Source: Micromonospora inositola
GTDB taxonomy: Bacteria > Actinomycetota > Actinomycetes > Mycobacteriales > Micromonosporaceae
Length of the DNA stretch: 64,000 nucleotides
Direction of reading: 5' to 3'
NCBI RefSeq assembly: GCF_900090285.1
Contig: NZ_LT607754.1
Coordinates: 6,643,995-6,707,994, forward strand
Position numbers and translations under genes: made by a program. Shown piece after piece: positions 25,016 through 34,156 of this stretch (the stretch's first letter is position 1; every line of letters starts with the position of its first letter). The notes under the pieces are model-generated. The model was given only the letters and a program-made list of their open reading frames with translations. It searched no databases and was not told the DNA's origin.

Positions 25016-28015
25016 TCACGACAGCAGCCCGCGGTTGAGGTCGTCGTTGATGATTTGCTCGCGCTCCTCCGGGCTGGCCCAGTGAGCCCGGCTGCCGGCG
25101 AAGGTGCGTTCGACCACGAGGACGTGGTCGGTGATCTCAGCGATCGAGCGCATGTGGCTGATGATCGTGACGAGTCGGCCGGCCGTGCTGTGCGCGGCGA
25201 GGGCGTTGAGGGCGTCTTGCAGGACGCCGGAGTCGAGCGAGCCGAATCCCTCATCCAGGAACAGGGAGTCGACCCGGCCGGAGGCCCGGCTGGCGAGTTC
25301 GACGACGGCCAGGGCGAGCGCGAGGCTCGCCTGGAAGGTCTCTCCGCCGGACAGGGTCTTCACGTCGCGCGCCTGGCCGATTCCGGTGTCGATGATGCGG
25401 AAGTTCTCGGCGAAGCCGAACTTGCCACCGGAGATGGTCAGCAGGGTCTTGCTAGCGGCGCCTAGCAGAGCAAGTTGTCGTTGTCGGACGGCGTTGGCGA
25501 CGAACTTTCCGTCAGTGAGCAAGGCGGCCAGGTCGCCCAAGGCCGTGACCGTGGGTTCGGCCGCCTGGATCCGGCGGTCCAGCTCGGCGGCCAGTGGTTG
25601 GTGTGCCGTGGCCCGCCTGAGGTCACGGCCGGCGTTGTGCTCGGCGGTGCTCGCCACCCGGACGAGCCGCTCCAGGTGGTCGTCGTCGTCGGCCTGGCAG
25701 TCGCGCCGAGCCTGCTCAGCCGCCTGCCCCGCCGCGTCGGCCGCCACTCGTGCGGCCTCCGCCTGCTCGCGGCATGCGGCGACCAGCACGACGGTGTGCT
25801 TGATCAGGGAGGTGGCCCAGGCGGCTTCGTCGGCGAGGGAGATCTCGCTGGGGCGCAGAGCATGCCCAGTGGCGTCGAGGAGGGCACCGGCGTCCGCGAC
25901 GCGGTCGGCCAGGGTGTCGAGCTGGCGGCGGAGGTCAGCGGCGGGACGGGTGACGTGGGTGTTGACCTCGGTGTCGAGCAGTCCCGACGCGGTGTGCAGT
26001 TCGGCCACGCGGCTTCGCACGTCGTTCAGCCGGTCGCAGAGCTGCTTGAGTTCGTCCTGCCGCTGCTGGGCGCGGTCACGCTGGTGGGTGATGTCCGCGA
26101 GCAGGAGTCCGTGGGCCGGGCGGAAGGCGCGCGGTACGCCGCGTGCCGCGCGGTTGAGCCGCACGACGGTGGCCTCATGGTCGGCCTGCGCCTCCTCATG
26201 GGCGGCTTGCCGCCGTGCCTGCTCCTCTTCCAATACGGGCACCTGAGAGTCGGCGCGGGTGTAGTCGTCGTGCGCCTCACCGTGGGTGGCCTCGGCCGCT
26301 TCCCGGTCGGCCGCAGCGCTTTGGACAGCCGCGGCATGGTGGTGCAGGAGTTGCTCATCCGGCGCGTCTAGGTCGACGTCGCCGAACACAGCGCGGACAT
26401 CGGCGGTGACCTGGTCGAGGTTGGTGGCGGCGGCCTTTACCTCGTTGAGCGCGTCGGCCAGCGTCTTGTTCTCGGCGATCTTGGCTCGTTCGGTTGCGGC
26501 GGCCTCCTCCGTGGTCGCGCGCCTCGCGGCCTTCTGCGCGGCCCGCAGTGCGGTCGCGCCCGCCTTGGTCGCGTCGCTGGGTGCGGTGAAGTCCTCCGGC
26601 AGTTCCCGCTGGCACACCGGACATGCGTCCCCGGGTCCGCATCCGTCCGCGGCGATGGCGGTCGCGTTTAACCGTCGCGCGCGGGCGTCCTCGGCCTCGG
26701 CCGCTTCTACCGCACGCTCGGCCTCGCGGGCCTCTGCAGACGCGTCCGCCGCGTGCGCCTTGAGCTTGGCAACCTCGTCTCGATAGGCGGTGAGCTGCTC
26801 CTCCGCGTGCTGGGCGGCGTCGGTGGCCTGTCGGAAGGCGGCGAGCGCACCCGCCGCGACCCGGTGTGCTGCCTCGGCGAGGGTGACGCGTCCGGTCGCT
26901 TCGTCGGCGGCGCGCTTGGCGAGGGCGACCTTCTCCTTGCGGTTGGCGACGTCGTTCCTGCGGTTGTCCAGCACGGTCTTGCCGACGCGGACCTCGCGCT
27001 CCTCCTTCTCCAGCCGCTCGGCCTGAGTGTCGAGCTGGGGCACCTGTTCGGCGAGGTGGATGAGCGTGCTGACGGCTGAGGCGGTCTTTTCCACGCCGGT
27101 GCCCTCGGCATCAGCCTGGTCGAGCTCGGCTTGGAGCCGCTGCGTCTGCCGGTCGAGTGCGTGCCGCTCCCGGTCGACCTGTTCGCGCCGGCTGGCGATG
27201 TCGCCGGCAAGGGCGAGGAGGGCCTGGTACTTCGCCGCCGCGTCGGCGGGCGTCGCGTCGACAAGTCGGGCCCGGGCCTTGTCGAGGGCGGCGTGGCGGG
27301 CGCGGGCCGCGGACGCGGCTTCCGCCGCCTTCGCTACGGCGTGTTGGGCAGCCTGAAGGAGGCCGAGGCGCTCCTGGGCGGCGCGCTGACGCTCGGTGGC
27401 CTCCCGGATCGTCGCCACAGGGTCGCGCATGAATTCGACGCGTCGTTCGCGGTACTGGCCCAGGCGCCTCGCGAGGCGGGTATGCAAAGTGAGGGCGTGT
27501 TCGCGGACCGCGCTGAGCTGGTCCAGTCCGAGCAGCGACTTCAAGATCGTCGACCGGTCCCGGTCGCGCATGCGCAGCAGTTCCTGGAAGCGGCCCTGCG
27601 GCAGGATGACCGACCGTAGGAACGTGTCGTAGTCCAGGCCGATGATGCGCCGCACCTGAGTGGTGACGGCGCCCGCTCCGGTGGCCACGACGGTGCCGGC
27701 GTCGACGTCGGTCAGCCTGTGCAGCGCGGCCCCGCGGGCGCTGGTGGAGCGTTCCACCCGCCACACCGTGGTGCTGGCCTGGAACGTGAAGGCCACGCTG
27801 AGGGTGCCGTCACCGCTGTGGGCGATGAGATCAGAGACGCTACCGCCGTACCAGCTGCACCGGTTGTACAGGCCGTAGCACATGGCATCAAGGAGGGTGG
27901 ACTTGCCGGACCCGGTATCGCCGAGGATCGCGATGAAGGTCTTGCCGGTGAAGTCGACCGTCTGGGGCTCGACGTAGGAACGCAGGCCCGTGAAGGTCAG
28001 TTCCAGGGGCTTCAT
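25016..28015 (-). CDS. sbcC: Exonuclease subunit SbcC (Rad50-like)
   Basis: A 999-aa ATPase that with SbcD cleaves DNA ends and hairpins. Walker A GDTGSGKST is at residues 32-40, a long coiled coil follows, the zinc hook CPVC lies near residue 467 at the coiled-coil apex, and the C-terminal half has LSGGETFQASLALALA and LFLDEGFGSLD. The length is normal. ATG 28015 overlaps the sbcD stop by four bases. It could be the housekeeping SbcCD pair or one specialised for this island; the neighbourhood of helicase, nuclease and Wadjet favours a defence or repair role. Confidence 0.94.
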   Translation of the reverse strand: MKPLELTFTGLRSYVEPQTVDFTGKTFIAILGDTGSGKSTLLDAMCYGLYNRCSWYGGSVSDLIAHSGDGTLSVAFTFQASTTVWRVERSTSARGAALHRLTDVDAGTVVATGAGAVTTQVRRIIGLDYDTFLRSVILPQGRFQELLRMRDRDRSTILKSLLGLDQLSAVREHALTLHTRLARRLGQYRERRVEFMRDPVATIREATERQRAAQERLGLLQAAQHAVAKAAEAASAARARHAALDKARARLVDATPADAAAKYQALLALAGDIASRREQVDRERHALDRQTQRLQAELDQADAEGTGVEKTASAVSTLIHLAEQVPQLDTQAERLEKEEREVRVGKTVLDNRRNDVANRKEKVALAKRAADEATGRVTLAEAAHRVAAGALAAFRQATDAAQHAEEQLTAYRDEVAKLKAHAADASAEAREAERAVEAAEAEDARARRLNATAIAADGCGPGDACPVCQRELPEDFTAPSDATKAGATALRAAQKAARRATTEEAAATERAKIAENKTLADALNEVKAAATNLDQVTADVRAVFGDVDLDAPDEQLLHHHAAAVQSAAADREAAEATHGEAHDDYTRADSQVPVLEEEQARRQAAHEEAQADHEATVVRLNRAARGVPRAFRPAHGLLLADITHQRDRAQQRQDELKQLCDRLNDVRSRVAELHTASGLLDTEVNTHVTRPAADLRRQLDTLADRVADAGALLDATGHALRPSEISLADEAAWATSLIKHTVVLVAACREQAEAARVAADAAGQAAEQARRDCQADDDDHLERLVRVASTAEHNAGRDLRRATAHQPLAAELDRRIQAAEPTVTALGDLAALLTDGKFVANAVRQRQLALLGAASKTLLTISGGKFGFAENFRIIDTGIGQARDVKTLSGGETFQASLALALAVVELASRASGRVDSLFLDEGFGSLDSGVLQDALNALAAHSTAGRLVTIISHMRSIAEITDHVLVVERTFAGSRAHWASPEEREQIINDDLNRGLLS

Positions 28016-29268
28016 GCGGCAGCCTCGTCTTCCTCGGCCGGAACGGTGAAGGCGCTGAGGTCCTCGGCGAGAAGCTCCTCAACGGGGAGAGCCGGCGGGA
28101 GTTCGTCGCCCGCGTGGTGCAGCAGGGTGCCGAACAGCTCGAGCACGCGATCGGCGCTCGCCGCACGGGTGCCCTGCTCGGCGAGGTAGGCGCTGAACAT
28201 GGCAACGTTGTCCGGTTCGCTCCCGGCGGGCGTGTCTGGGGTGATGAGGTCGAGCTTGCGGTCCGCCGCGTTCTCGTCGATCTGCACGATCGTGGCGTCG
28301 GGGAAGAGCGCCCGGATCTGCCGCGACAGGTCCGGCTCGTGGCTCGGAGTGTGGACCACGATGCGGCAGATCTCGGTACTGATCGAGTCGGCGCGTGCCC
28401 GGAGCTCGTCGAGCGTGCCGGTGGCGACGTCGAGTCGCCGCCCGGCGTGCAGCGGGAGGCGTTCGATGCGGGCCGGGTTGCCGGGGTGAAGGTGGGCGAG
28501 GACGACGCTCTTGGCCTCCCCGACTTCGCCGAAGTCGAGTTGGATCGGCGAGCCGGCGTACGCGCCGCTGACATGGCCCGGCAGCTCCTGCGGCTTGTGG
28601 ATGTGCCCGAAGGCGGCGTAGTCCACCGGCGGAATCTGCTCCGGGTCGGTGGCGTAGAAGTCGCAGGTGTGATTCGGGTTCTCCGTGCGCGACGCAACGC
28701 TGCCGGCGAGGTACTGGTGCGCGGCTAACACGCTGACGTCGCTGGCCGGGTCGAAGTCCTCATGCAGGCGATGCAGCAGCTCGCGCTGCACGGCCGCGAT
28801 GTGCGCGGCGTAGGCCTTGCGCCGGGCGCTGGGATCGTCGAGGACGGTGACGATGCGGTTCGCGGTGATGAACGGCAGGGCGGCGAGGTGCAACCGGCCG
28901 TCGCCGACCGGGAACCGGAGCACGGTGCCCACACGCACGGCGTCGGGGTCGGCGACGATGTGGACGCGCTCGCCGTGACGCAGCAGCCCGTGGAGCCAGT
29001 GCAGCAGTGGCGCAGAGTCGTGGTTGCCGGAGATGACGACGACGGGGGCGATCGCCGACAGGGCGCGAAGGACGTCGGTGGCGAGCTTCATCGCCTGCAC
29101 CGGCGGCCGCTGCTGGTCGAAGAGGTCGCCGGTGTTGAGGATGAGGTCGGGCTGCGCGGCGGCCGCGATGGCGGTGATCTCGTCAAGGACCACCTCGTGA
29201 TCTTGGTTGCGACTGTGGCCCCAGGTGGTTCTTCCCAGGTGCCAGTCGGAGGTGTGGAGAACCTTCAT
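28012..29268 (-). CDS. sbcD: Exonuclease subunit SbcD (Mre11-like)
   Basis: A 418-aa calcineurin-like metallophosphoesterase. The metal motifs are in order: HTSDWHLGR (residues 5-13), NTGDLFDQ, SGNHDSAP and GHIHKPQELPG. A capping domain follows. The ATG at 29268 begins MKVLHTSDWHLG; an ATG 14 codons earlier is unlikely. Forms the nuclease of the SbcCD complex and is cotranscribed with sbcC. It starts about 120 bases after the helicase gene ends. Confidence 0.94.
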   Translation of the reverse strand: MKVLHTSDWHLGRTTWGHSRNQDHEVVLDEITAIAAAAQPDLILNTGDLFDQQRPPVQAMKLATDVLRALSAIAPVVVISGNHDSAPLLHWLHGLLRHGERVHIVADPDAVRVGTVLRFPVGDGRLHLAALPFITANRIVTVLDDPSARRKAYAAHIAAVQRELLHRLHEDFDPASDVSVLAAHQYLAGSVASRTENPNHTCDFYATDPEQIPPVDYAAFGHIHKPQELPGHVSGAYAGSPIQLDFGEVGEAKSVVLAHLHPGNPARIERLPLHAGRRLDVATGTLDELRARADSISTEICRIVVHTPSHEPDLSRQIRALFPDATIVQIDENAADRKLDLITPDTPAGSEPDNVAMFSAYLAEQGTRAASADRVLELFGTLLHHAGDELPPALPVEELLAEDLSAFTVPAEEDEAAA

Positions 29269-29389
29269 CGGAGCCTCTTCCCGGTGGTGGTGGCGGCGGT
29301 GGCTCGGCATCGCCGGTGTGTGGGCAGGGGGGTACCGCGCGATCGGCCGGTATCCGGGTGCTGATCGCGTGGCGGAGGTTGGTGCTGGT

Positions 29390-30706
29390 CTAGGCGGCTC
29401 GGATGCGGTGCCGCATGAGGTGCTCGAGCATGGAGTGGTTGGCTTCCCAGCCGTCGGGGAACTTCGGCTTCGTGTTGAGCGGGACCGGGTCGACCGACGG
29501 GTGCGCGTCGAGAAGCTCGGCGATGCCGGCCCGTCCGACCACGATGCAGGCGTGGCGGTGTCGGGAGGTCAGCACGCACAGCCGTCCGGATTCCAGGTGG
29601 AACGCGGTGGCGTCGCGGCGCCCGGACAGGGGGTGCAGCACCACCACGACGTCGAACTCGGCGCCCTGCAGCCGGTTGGCGGTGTCGACGCGGATGGCCG
29701 GGTGACCGACGCGGGTCAGTTCGTCCTTGATGGCGGCGACCTGGTCACGGTGTACCGCGCCGATGGCGACCCGGTCCGATCGCACGGGCGCACCATCGGG
29801 CTCGTTCCGGGACTCGACCATGGCGCCGCGTTCCAAGGTGCGTACGGCGAGGGCGACGACGTGCTCGACGGCCTCGGCGTCCGTGCGCAGCGTGTGCCGG
29901 GCGGGCAGCTCGACATAAGCCCAACCGGATTCGGCGGCCCGCTCGACGGCGTGGTCGTGGACGCCGCCGAGCCCGTTCGTGGGCAGCCACATCCGCCGGG
30001 GCCCCTGCTCGGGCGCCGACTGGAACGGCACGTGGGGATAGAACGCCGCCGACACCGGCGTCGACGCCGACGGGGGCAGCCGCCAGGAGTACGGCAGCTG
30101 CAGCGGCTTGATCTCGGGGTTGTTGGCGAGCATGGCCGCGACGGCGCTCTGCATCGGATTCCACGGCAGGCCGGTCCACCGCTCGACGTTGACGACGGAG
30201 AACGGGTCCAGCTGGCCGGGATCGCCGACGAACAAGGCGCGCTCGAAGATGAACGCCAGGCGGAGCAGGGTGTCCGAGCGCATCTGGTACGCCTCGTCGA
30301 TGATGGCCCACGGCCCCCGCTGCTCGACGACCGGATCCAGCCACTTCGCGGCCGTGCCGACCACAATCGGCACGTCGGCCAGGTCACGCAGCCGTTGGCG
30401 AATGACGACGCCCGGTCGGTGCAGCCAGTCCGGCGGCACGTAATCCTTTGCGGCGTATCGGCCCACCGAGAGGCTGGGCGCAGCCTCGGCGATGCGGTGG
30501 ACGAGGTCGTCGACCTGCGAGTTGGTCTGCGCGACGACCCGCACGGGTTCCCCCGCGGCGGCCAGATGCACGGCGGTGCGCACGACCGCCCGGGACTTGC
30601 CGGCCCCGGGAGGCGAGTCGAGCACGACGCCACGGTGCGGTCCGTTCAACAGCCGGTCGATCGCGTCATCGACGACGTCGGAGACGGTCGGCGTGGTCAC
30701 TGCCAT
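29390..30706 (-). CDS. SF1-type DNA/RNA helicase-like ATPase
   Basis: A 438-aa P-loop protein. Walker A is DSPPGAGKS (near residue 30), motif Ia-like VAQTNSQVDDLVHRI, Walker B-like WAIIDEAYQM, motif III-like FVGDPGQLDP, and a late DTANRLQGAEFDVVVVLHP that fits motif V of Upf1/Dna2-type SF1 helicases, with TSRHRHA near the end. It is smaller than typical RecD/Dna2 helicases, lacking long accessory domains. It overlaps the 495-aa gene upstream by ten bases, so the two are coupled. Together with the Fe-S nuclease at 32181 it could form a split Dna2-like unwinding and cutting machine; that partnership is inferred. Confidence 0.85.
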   Translation of the reverse strand: MAVTTPTVSDVVDDAIDRLLNGPHRGVVLDSPPGAGKSRAVVRTAVHLAAAGEPVRVVAQTNSQVDDLVHRIAEAAPSLSVGRYAAKDYVPPDWLHRPGVVIRQRLRDLADVPIVVGTAAKWLDPVVEQRGPWAIIDEAYQMRSDTLLRLAFIFERALFVGDPGQLDPFSVVNVERWTGLPWNPMQSAVAAMLANNPEIKPLQLPYSWRLPPSASTPVSAAFYPHVPFQSAPEQGPRRMWLPTNGLGGVHDHAVERAAESGWAYVELPARHTLRTDAEAVEHVVALAVRTLERGAMVESRNEPDGAPVRSDRVAIGAVHRDQVAAIKDELTRVGHPAIRVDTANRLQGAEFDVVVVLHPLSGRRDATAFHLESGRLCVLTSRHRHACIVVGRAGIAELLDAHPSVDPVPLNTKPKFPDGWEANHSMLEHLMRHRIRAA

Positions 30707-32184
30707 TCCTCCTGGGCGTCCTCATCCGTGGGCACGTACTCAGCCGGGGGCCCACCATGCGTCCACGGCGTCTCCTCTCGTCGCGGGAACGCTGGCATCC
30801 GCCGCACCTTGGTGGTTAGCAGGCTGTAGCACACCTCCTCGTGCAGCTCGGGGACACTGCCCGGCTTTGGTTCGCGCCCGTTGCCCATGCCCTCCGACAG
30901 CTCCAGCACCACCTGCACCCGGTCACCAACCTCGGCGATCGACACCAATTCCGCCTTTTGTCCGATGCGAGCGGGGCTGCGGAGGCGGTTCTCGCCCACC
31001 GGCAGGCGTACCGGGTCGGCCGTCTCGACGGTGATCAGCGGTAGGTTGCGCCGCCCGATGCGGCGGTAAGGTTCGGCGGCCGTCACAGTGCCGACGAAGG
31101 CCTCGCCCGCCAACCGCACCTCCGCCATGACGAGGGGGTCGTCGAAGGCCCGCTGGGCCTCGTACCGCGCCTGTGCGCGTTCCAGCTCGTACAGTCGCAT
31201 CGCGGCGGTGACCGCCGAGTCGCGCTTCGGTTGCGTCGCCGGGCTGTTCTCGATCCAATCCGCAGTGCGGGTGAACGCGTCCAAGTCGTGATCCCACCGT
31301 TCGGCGACGTGGCGACCGGGCTCCATCGCGGCGAGCAGGTCGATCGCCTGCCACACCCGCTGCCACGTCCCGATCAGCTGATCGTGCAGCGCGGACTCGA
31401 TGCGGGACTCCACGCGGGCGCGTTCCACGCTGTTGTCGGCGTTGTCGTGGTAGCGCCGGACCAGCGGGGCCAGCACCGTGTTGTCAAAGGTGGGGTCCGT
31501 CGCCGGCCCGGCCGGAGGGTGATCCACCGGGTCCTCCACGATCTGGGCAGCCTCGGCGCCGGTCAGGTCTCCGCCGGGGTCCAGCCATGCCAGGACCGTG
31601 CCGAGATGCTCGTCCTCTTCACTGCTCTGCCCCGTGGCCCAGTGCGCCGACAGCGCCGCCGTGGCCGGCACGAGCAGGCTCGAGCCCGGGTACTGCACCC
31701 GATCGGCGTAGAACGTCAGCCACTTACCCATCCGCGGGACGTTCGCCGGGACCGCCCATTGGCCCGTGGTCTTTCGGAAGCGGGTGGACCGGCCGAGCAT
31801 GCGCACGAACTCCACGCCCGCGCGGTTGGGTACCCAGATCTGCGGCGCGTCTGCGCAGCGACGCGGGCCGTCCGGCGGCTGGCCGGGTACTGGAGGCCGG
31901 TGCAAGGTCATCGGCAGAAGTTCCGCGAACAGCAGCCGGGCCAGGTTGTGTGCGAAGGCGAACCGTTGGTCGCGGTTGCGCGGCTGGGCCACGACGAGCA
32001 TCCGAGGGTTCTCCCGGTCAATGCCGATCATGGCGGCCATGGGGGCGCTGGCTTCGCCGGCCATCTTCAACGGCACGAACACCAGCGGTGTCGAGCTGAC
32101 GTGCAGGTGCCGGACCGTGGTGATCCGCTGCGCCTGGCCACGGTCCACGGCAAGCGCCCGCCCGAGGGAGGTCAATAGCGTCAT
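30697..32184 (-). CDS. Hypothetical protein of 495 aa between nuclease and helicase
   Basis: I do not recognise the family. It starts MTLLTSLGRALAVDRGQAQR and is soluble, with no signal peptide or membrane segment. The middle third (about 270-370) is rich in charged helices; the C-terminal third contains RRIGRRNLPLITVETADPVR and ELVSIAEVGDRVQVVLELSEG, which reads like a beta-rich, possibly OB-like domain. It overlaps the nuclease gene by four bases (ATGA) and the helicase by ten, so it is probably a stoichiometric partner of both. No catalytic motif is evident. Confidence 0.7.
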   Translation of the reverse strand: MTLLTSLGRALAVDRGQAQRITTVRHLHVSSTPLVFVPLKMAGEASAPMAAMIGIDRENPRMLVVAQPRNRDQRFAFAHNLARLLFAELLPMTLHRPPVPGQPPDGPRRCADAPQIWVPNRAGVEFVRMLGRSTRFRKTTGQWAVPANVPRMGKWLTFYADRVQYPGSSLLVPATAALSAHWATGQSSEEDEHLGTVLAWLDPGGDLTGAEAAQIVEDPVDHPPAGPATDPTFDNTVLAPLVRRYHDNADNSVERARVESRIESALHDQLIGTWQRVWQAIDLLAAMEPGRHVAERWDHDLDAFTRTADWIENSPATQPKRDSAVTAAMRLYELERAQARYEAQRAFDDPLVMAEVRLAGEAFVGTVTAAEPYRRIGRRNLPLITVETADPVRLPVGENRLRSPARIGQKAELVSIAEVGDRVQVVLELSEGMGNGREPKPGSVPELHEEVCYSLLTTKVRRMPAFPRREETPWTHGGPPAEYVPTDEDAQEEWQ

Positions 32185-33308
32185 GCAGCACCGCCGAGGA
32201 ACGCGGTGCGGTAGCTGTGCGCGAGTCGCAGCAGCCGCGCCTGCTCGGCCTGGTCATCCGCCGGGATCCGTGCTCCGGTGGCCAGCCCGACCACCTCGCT
32301 CACCGATTCCAGCCCGCCCAGCTCCTCGCGTACCTGCCGCCCGAGCGCCGCGGTCGACCCACGCTCCTCGCTGCGGCAGAACTTCGCCATCTCGCAGGTC
32401 CTCAGGCACTGCGGGACGTAACGCGCCTCAACGATGCGCAGGGTGCGCTTGAGCTCCTCCGCCGGCCGTGGATCGAGCCGATTCGGGTCGCGCCACCGGT
32501 CAAGAGTCGCGCCGGCGGGCATCATGGCGACGATCGCGTCCAGGCCCTGCATCCGTGACAGCTGCCGCCGGACCGCGTTCAGATGGTTGGTGATGTTGAC
32601 CTTGACGGCGGTCGGCCGGTTGCTGAAGTCCTTCGGGCAGACCAGCACGACCTCCGGCGCGACGAGCTGCTCATCCAGGCCGCGGGAGCGCAGCAGCTCC
32701 CGCATGGCGTGCACGTAGACGGCAGCCTGCAGCTCGGCGGCCGCCACCGAGGCGGCCGGCGCCTGCCCGTCGACGACCGCGAACGACTTGATCTCCACGA
32801 TGTAGAACTGGCCGTCGAACCGGAACGCGATCAGGTCCGGCTCGAGGTAGACCGGATAGCCCGCGACCACCAGTTCCAGCAAGGGGTGGTCGAACAGGGT
32901 GCCAGCGTCCTCGGCCAGCGAGCCGGCCTGGGTCAGCAGCCGGACGGTGTGGCGGTGCCGCGCCGAGGGGCTCGCGTTCCCGCCGACGGTCTCCAGATCG
33001 TCGTAGGAGACCTCGGCCAGCGGCAGGCCGAGCACTTCGCGCAGGAGCGTGAGCAGCTGCGCGCATCCGTTGGCCTTGACCTGCGCCTCGAACGCGGTGC
33101 CACGCGTGAGGGCGAACTGGGACTGGTCCGCCGACATCGCGAAGCCGAGCGCCGAGCCGAGCATCTGCTTGTCGATGCCTGCAGCGTCCAGAACGCTCCT
33201 CCGCTGGCAGCCGGGGTTGGCTGTGAGTGCGGCGAGCCCGCGGGCGTTGAGCTTCCGGCGTTCTTCTGACCCCCGCAGCGCATCGAGACGCGCTTTGAGA
33301 TCGTTCAC
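32181..33308 (-). CDS. RecB/Cas4-like PD-(D/E)xK nuclease with Fe-S cysteines
   Basis: A 375-aa nuclease. The family signature is readable in order: GTAFEAQV (residues 70-77, motif I), EPDLIAF with Asp158, VEIKS with Glu172 and Lys174, and LQAAVY (QxxxY motif). One cysteine at 34 and a distal trio 301, 305, 311 bracket the core as in Cas4, AddB and Dna2, implying a 4Fe-4S cluster. The distal spacing here is C-x3-C-x5-C rather than the common C-x2-C-x5-C. There is no CRISPR array or cas1 nearby. Start GTG 33308 follows GAAGG. Probably degrades DNA strands unwound by the helicase at 29390. Confidence 0.85.
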   Translation of the reverse strand: MNDLKARLDALRGSEERRKLNARGLAALTANPGCQRRSVLDAAGIDKQMLGSALGFAMSADQSQFALTRGTAFEAQVKANGCAQLLTLLREVLGLPLAEVSYDDLETVGGNASPSARHRHTVRLLTQAGSLAEDAGTLFDHPLLELVVAGYPVYLEPDLIAFRFDGQFYIVEIKSFAVVDGQAPAASVAAAELQAAVYVHAMRELLRSRGLDEQLVAPEVVLVCPKDFSNRPTAVKVNITNHLNAVRRQLSRMQGLDAIVAMMPAGATLDRWRDPNRLDPRPAEELKRTLRIVEARYVPQCLRTCEMAKFCRSEERGSTAALGRQVREELGGLESVSEVVGLATGARIPADDQAEQARLLRLAHSYRTAFLGGAA

Positions 33309-33358
33309 GTGCCCTTCCTTCGCGTGGGAAGTGCGATCGAACAGCGGAGCGGTGGCGT

Positions 33359-34156
33359 CTACCCCTCGCCCATGGTTGCCGGGGCGAGTCCGAGTGTGGT
33401 GCCGAACATCTGCTGTAGATCGTCGAGCTTGATGACCCGCCGAGCGGCCGCTTCGCGGTGCGAACGGTCGGCGTCCTCATGAACTTCAAGTTCTGTGCGT
33501 GCTGCGTGCTGGACGGCGTCCGGGGTCATGGAGTCGAACGTCCGTGCCCCGCCAGGGATGTTGGCGGCGAACTCCCACAACAGCCGACGCGCGGGTAGCG
33601 TCGCCCACTCCGGTTGCCGAAGGTGTTCAGCGACCCGGATGGCTGCCTTGAGAAAGTGCACGCGAGGGCTCAGTGGTCCGACGACGCGCGCCTCCATCGA
33701 CCACGTCGATACCGCCAACAGCCCGCGCGCGGGCGACAACCGATCGGCCGTCAACGCCGCGCAGATGTAGTACGGCCGACCGTGCCGGTTTGTCTTGAAC
33801 GAACGCTCCTCGTCCCGCCGAAGGCTGGTCAACTGCCCACTCGCAAGCGTCCCGCCGAAGAGCGCGTTATGGAGAGCGACGATCAACTTCGGCGCCGCCG
33901 GGACCGTGAGGAACGTCAGCGCCTGGTGCACCTGCTCCCGGACGGGCAGCAGCGGTGCGGTCGGCGCCATCGCCGCGTCCTCGAGCGGCTCCGGCCCGGC
34001 AAGGGTGGCCAGGGTCGCGTCCCACTCCGCCTCCACTTTGCGCAGTTCGGAGCGGAGTCGATTGGCCCGGGCGCGGTCGCCCGCCATCGCGGATCGCCGT
34101 ACCTCCGCCCGGAGGTCATCGATCCGCTGCTCGAGAGCATCCATCGAGTCGGCCAC
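33359..34156 (-). CDS. Hypothetical protein of 265 aa opening the SbcCD/helicase operon
   Basis: Not recognised. An N-terminal coiled coil (residues 4-50, ALEQRIDDLRAEVRRSAM onward) is followed by a probable winged-helix segment: VREQVHQALTFLTVPAAPKL, then LVALHNALFGG-like residues and GQLTSLRRDEERSF. NRHGRPYYICAAL could be the wing. A DNA-binding regulator or adaptor is therefore plausible. Start GTG 34156; it lies 50 bases before the nuclease gene and is the first gene of the minus-strand run that reaches to jetD. Confidence 0.65.
   Translation of the reverse strand: MADSMDALEQRIDDLRAEVRRSAMAGDRARANRLRSELRKVEAEWDATLATLAGPEPLEDAAMAPTAPLLPVREQVHQALTFLTVPAAPKLIVALHNALFGGTLASGQLTSLRRDEERSFKTNRHGRPYYICAALTADRLSPARGLLAVSTWSMEARVVGPLSPRVHFLKAAIRVAEHLRQPEWATLPARRLLWEFAANIPGGARTFDSMTPDAVQHAARTELEVHEDADRSHREAAARRVIKLDDLQQMFGTTLGLAPATMGEG

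Noticed and set aside
24685..25254. 189-codon minus-strand frame across the sbcC-jetA gap
   Set aside because: Arg/Ser/Pro-rich shadow overlapping the end of sbcC; no conserved content.
32181..33308. Possible CRISPR Cas4 gene
   Set aside because: No repeat-spacer array, cas1 or cas2 in the window; the gene is coupled to a helicase cassette instead.
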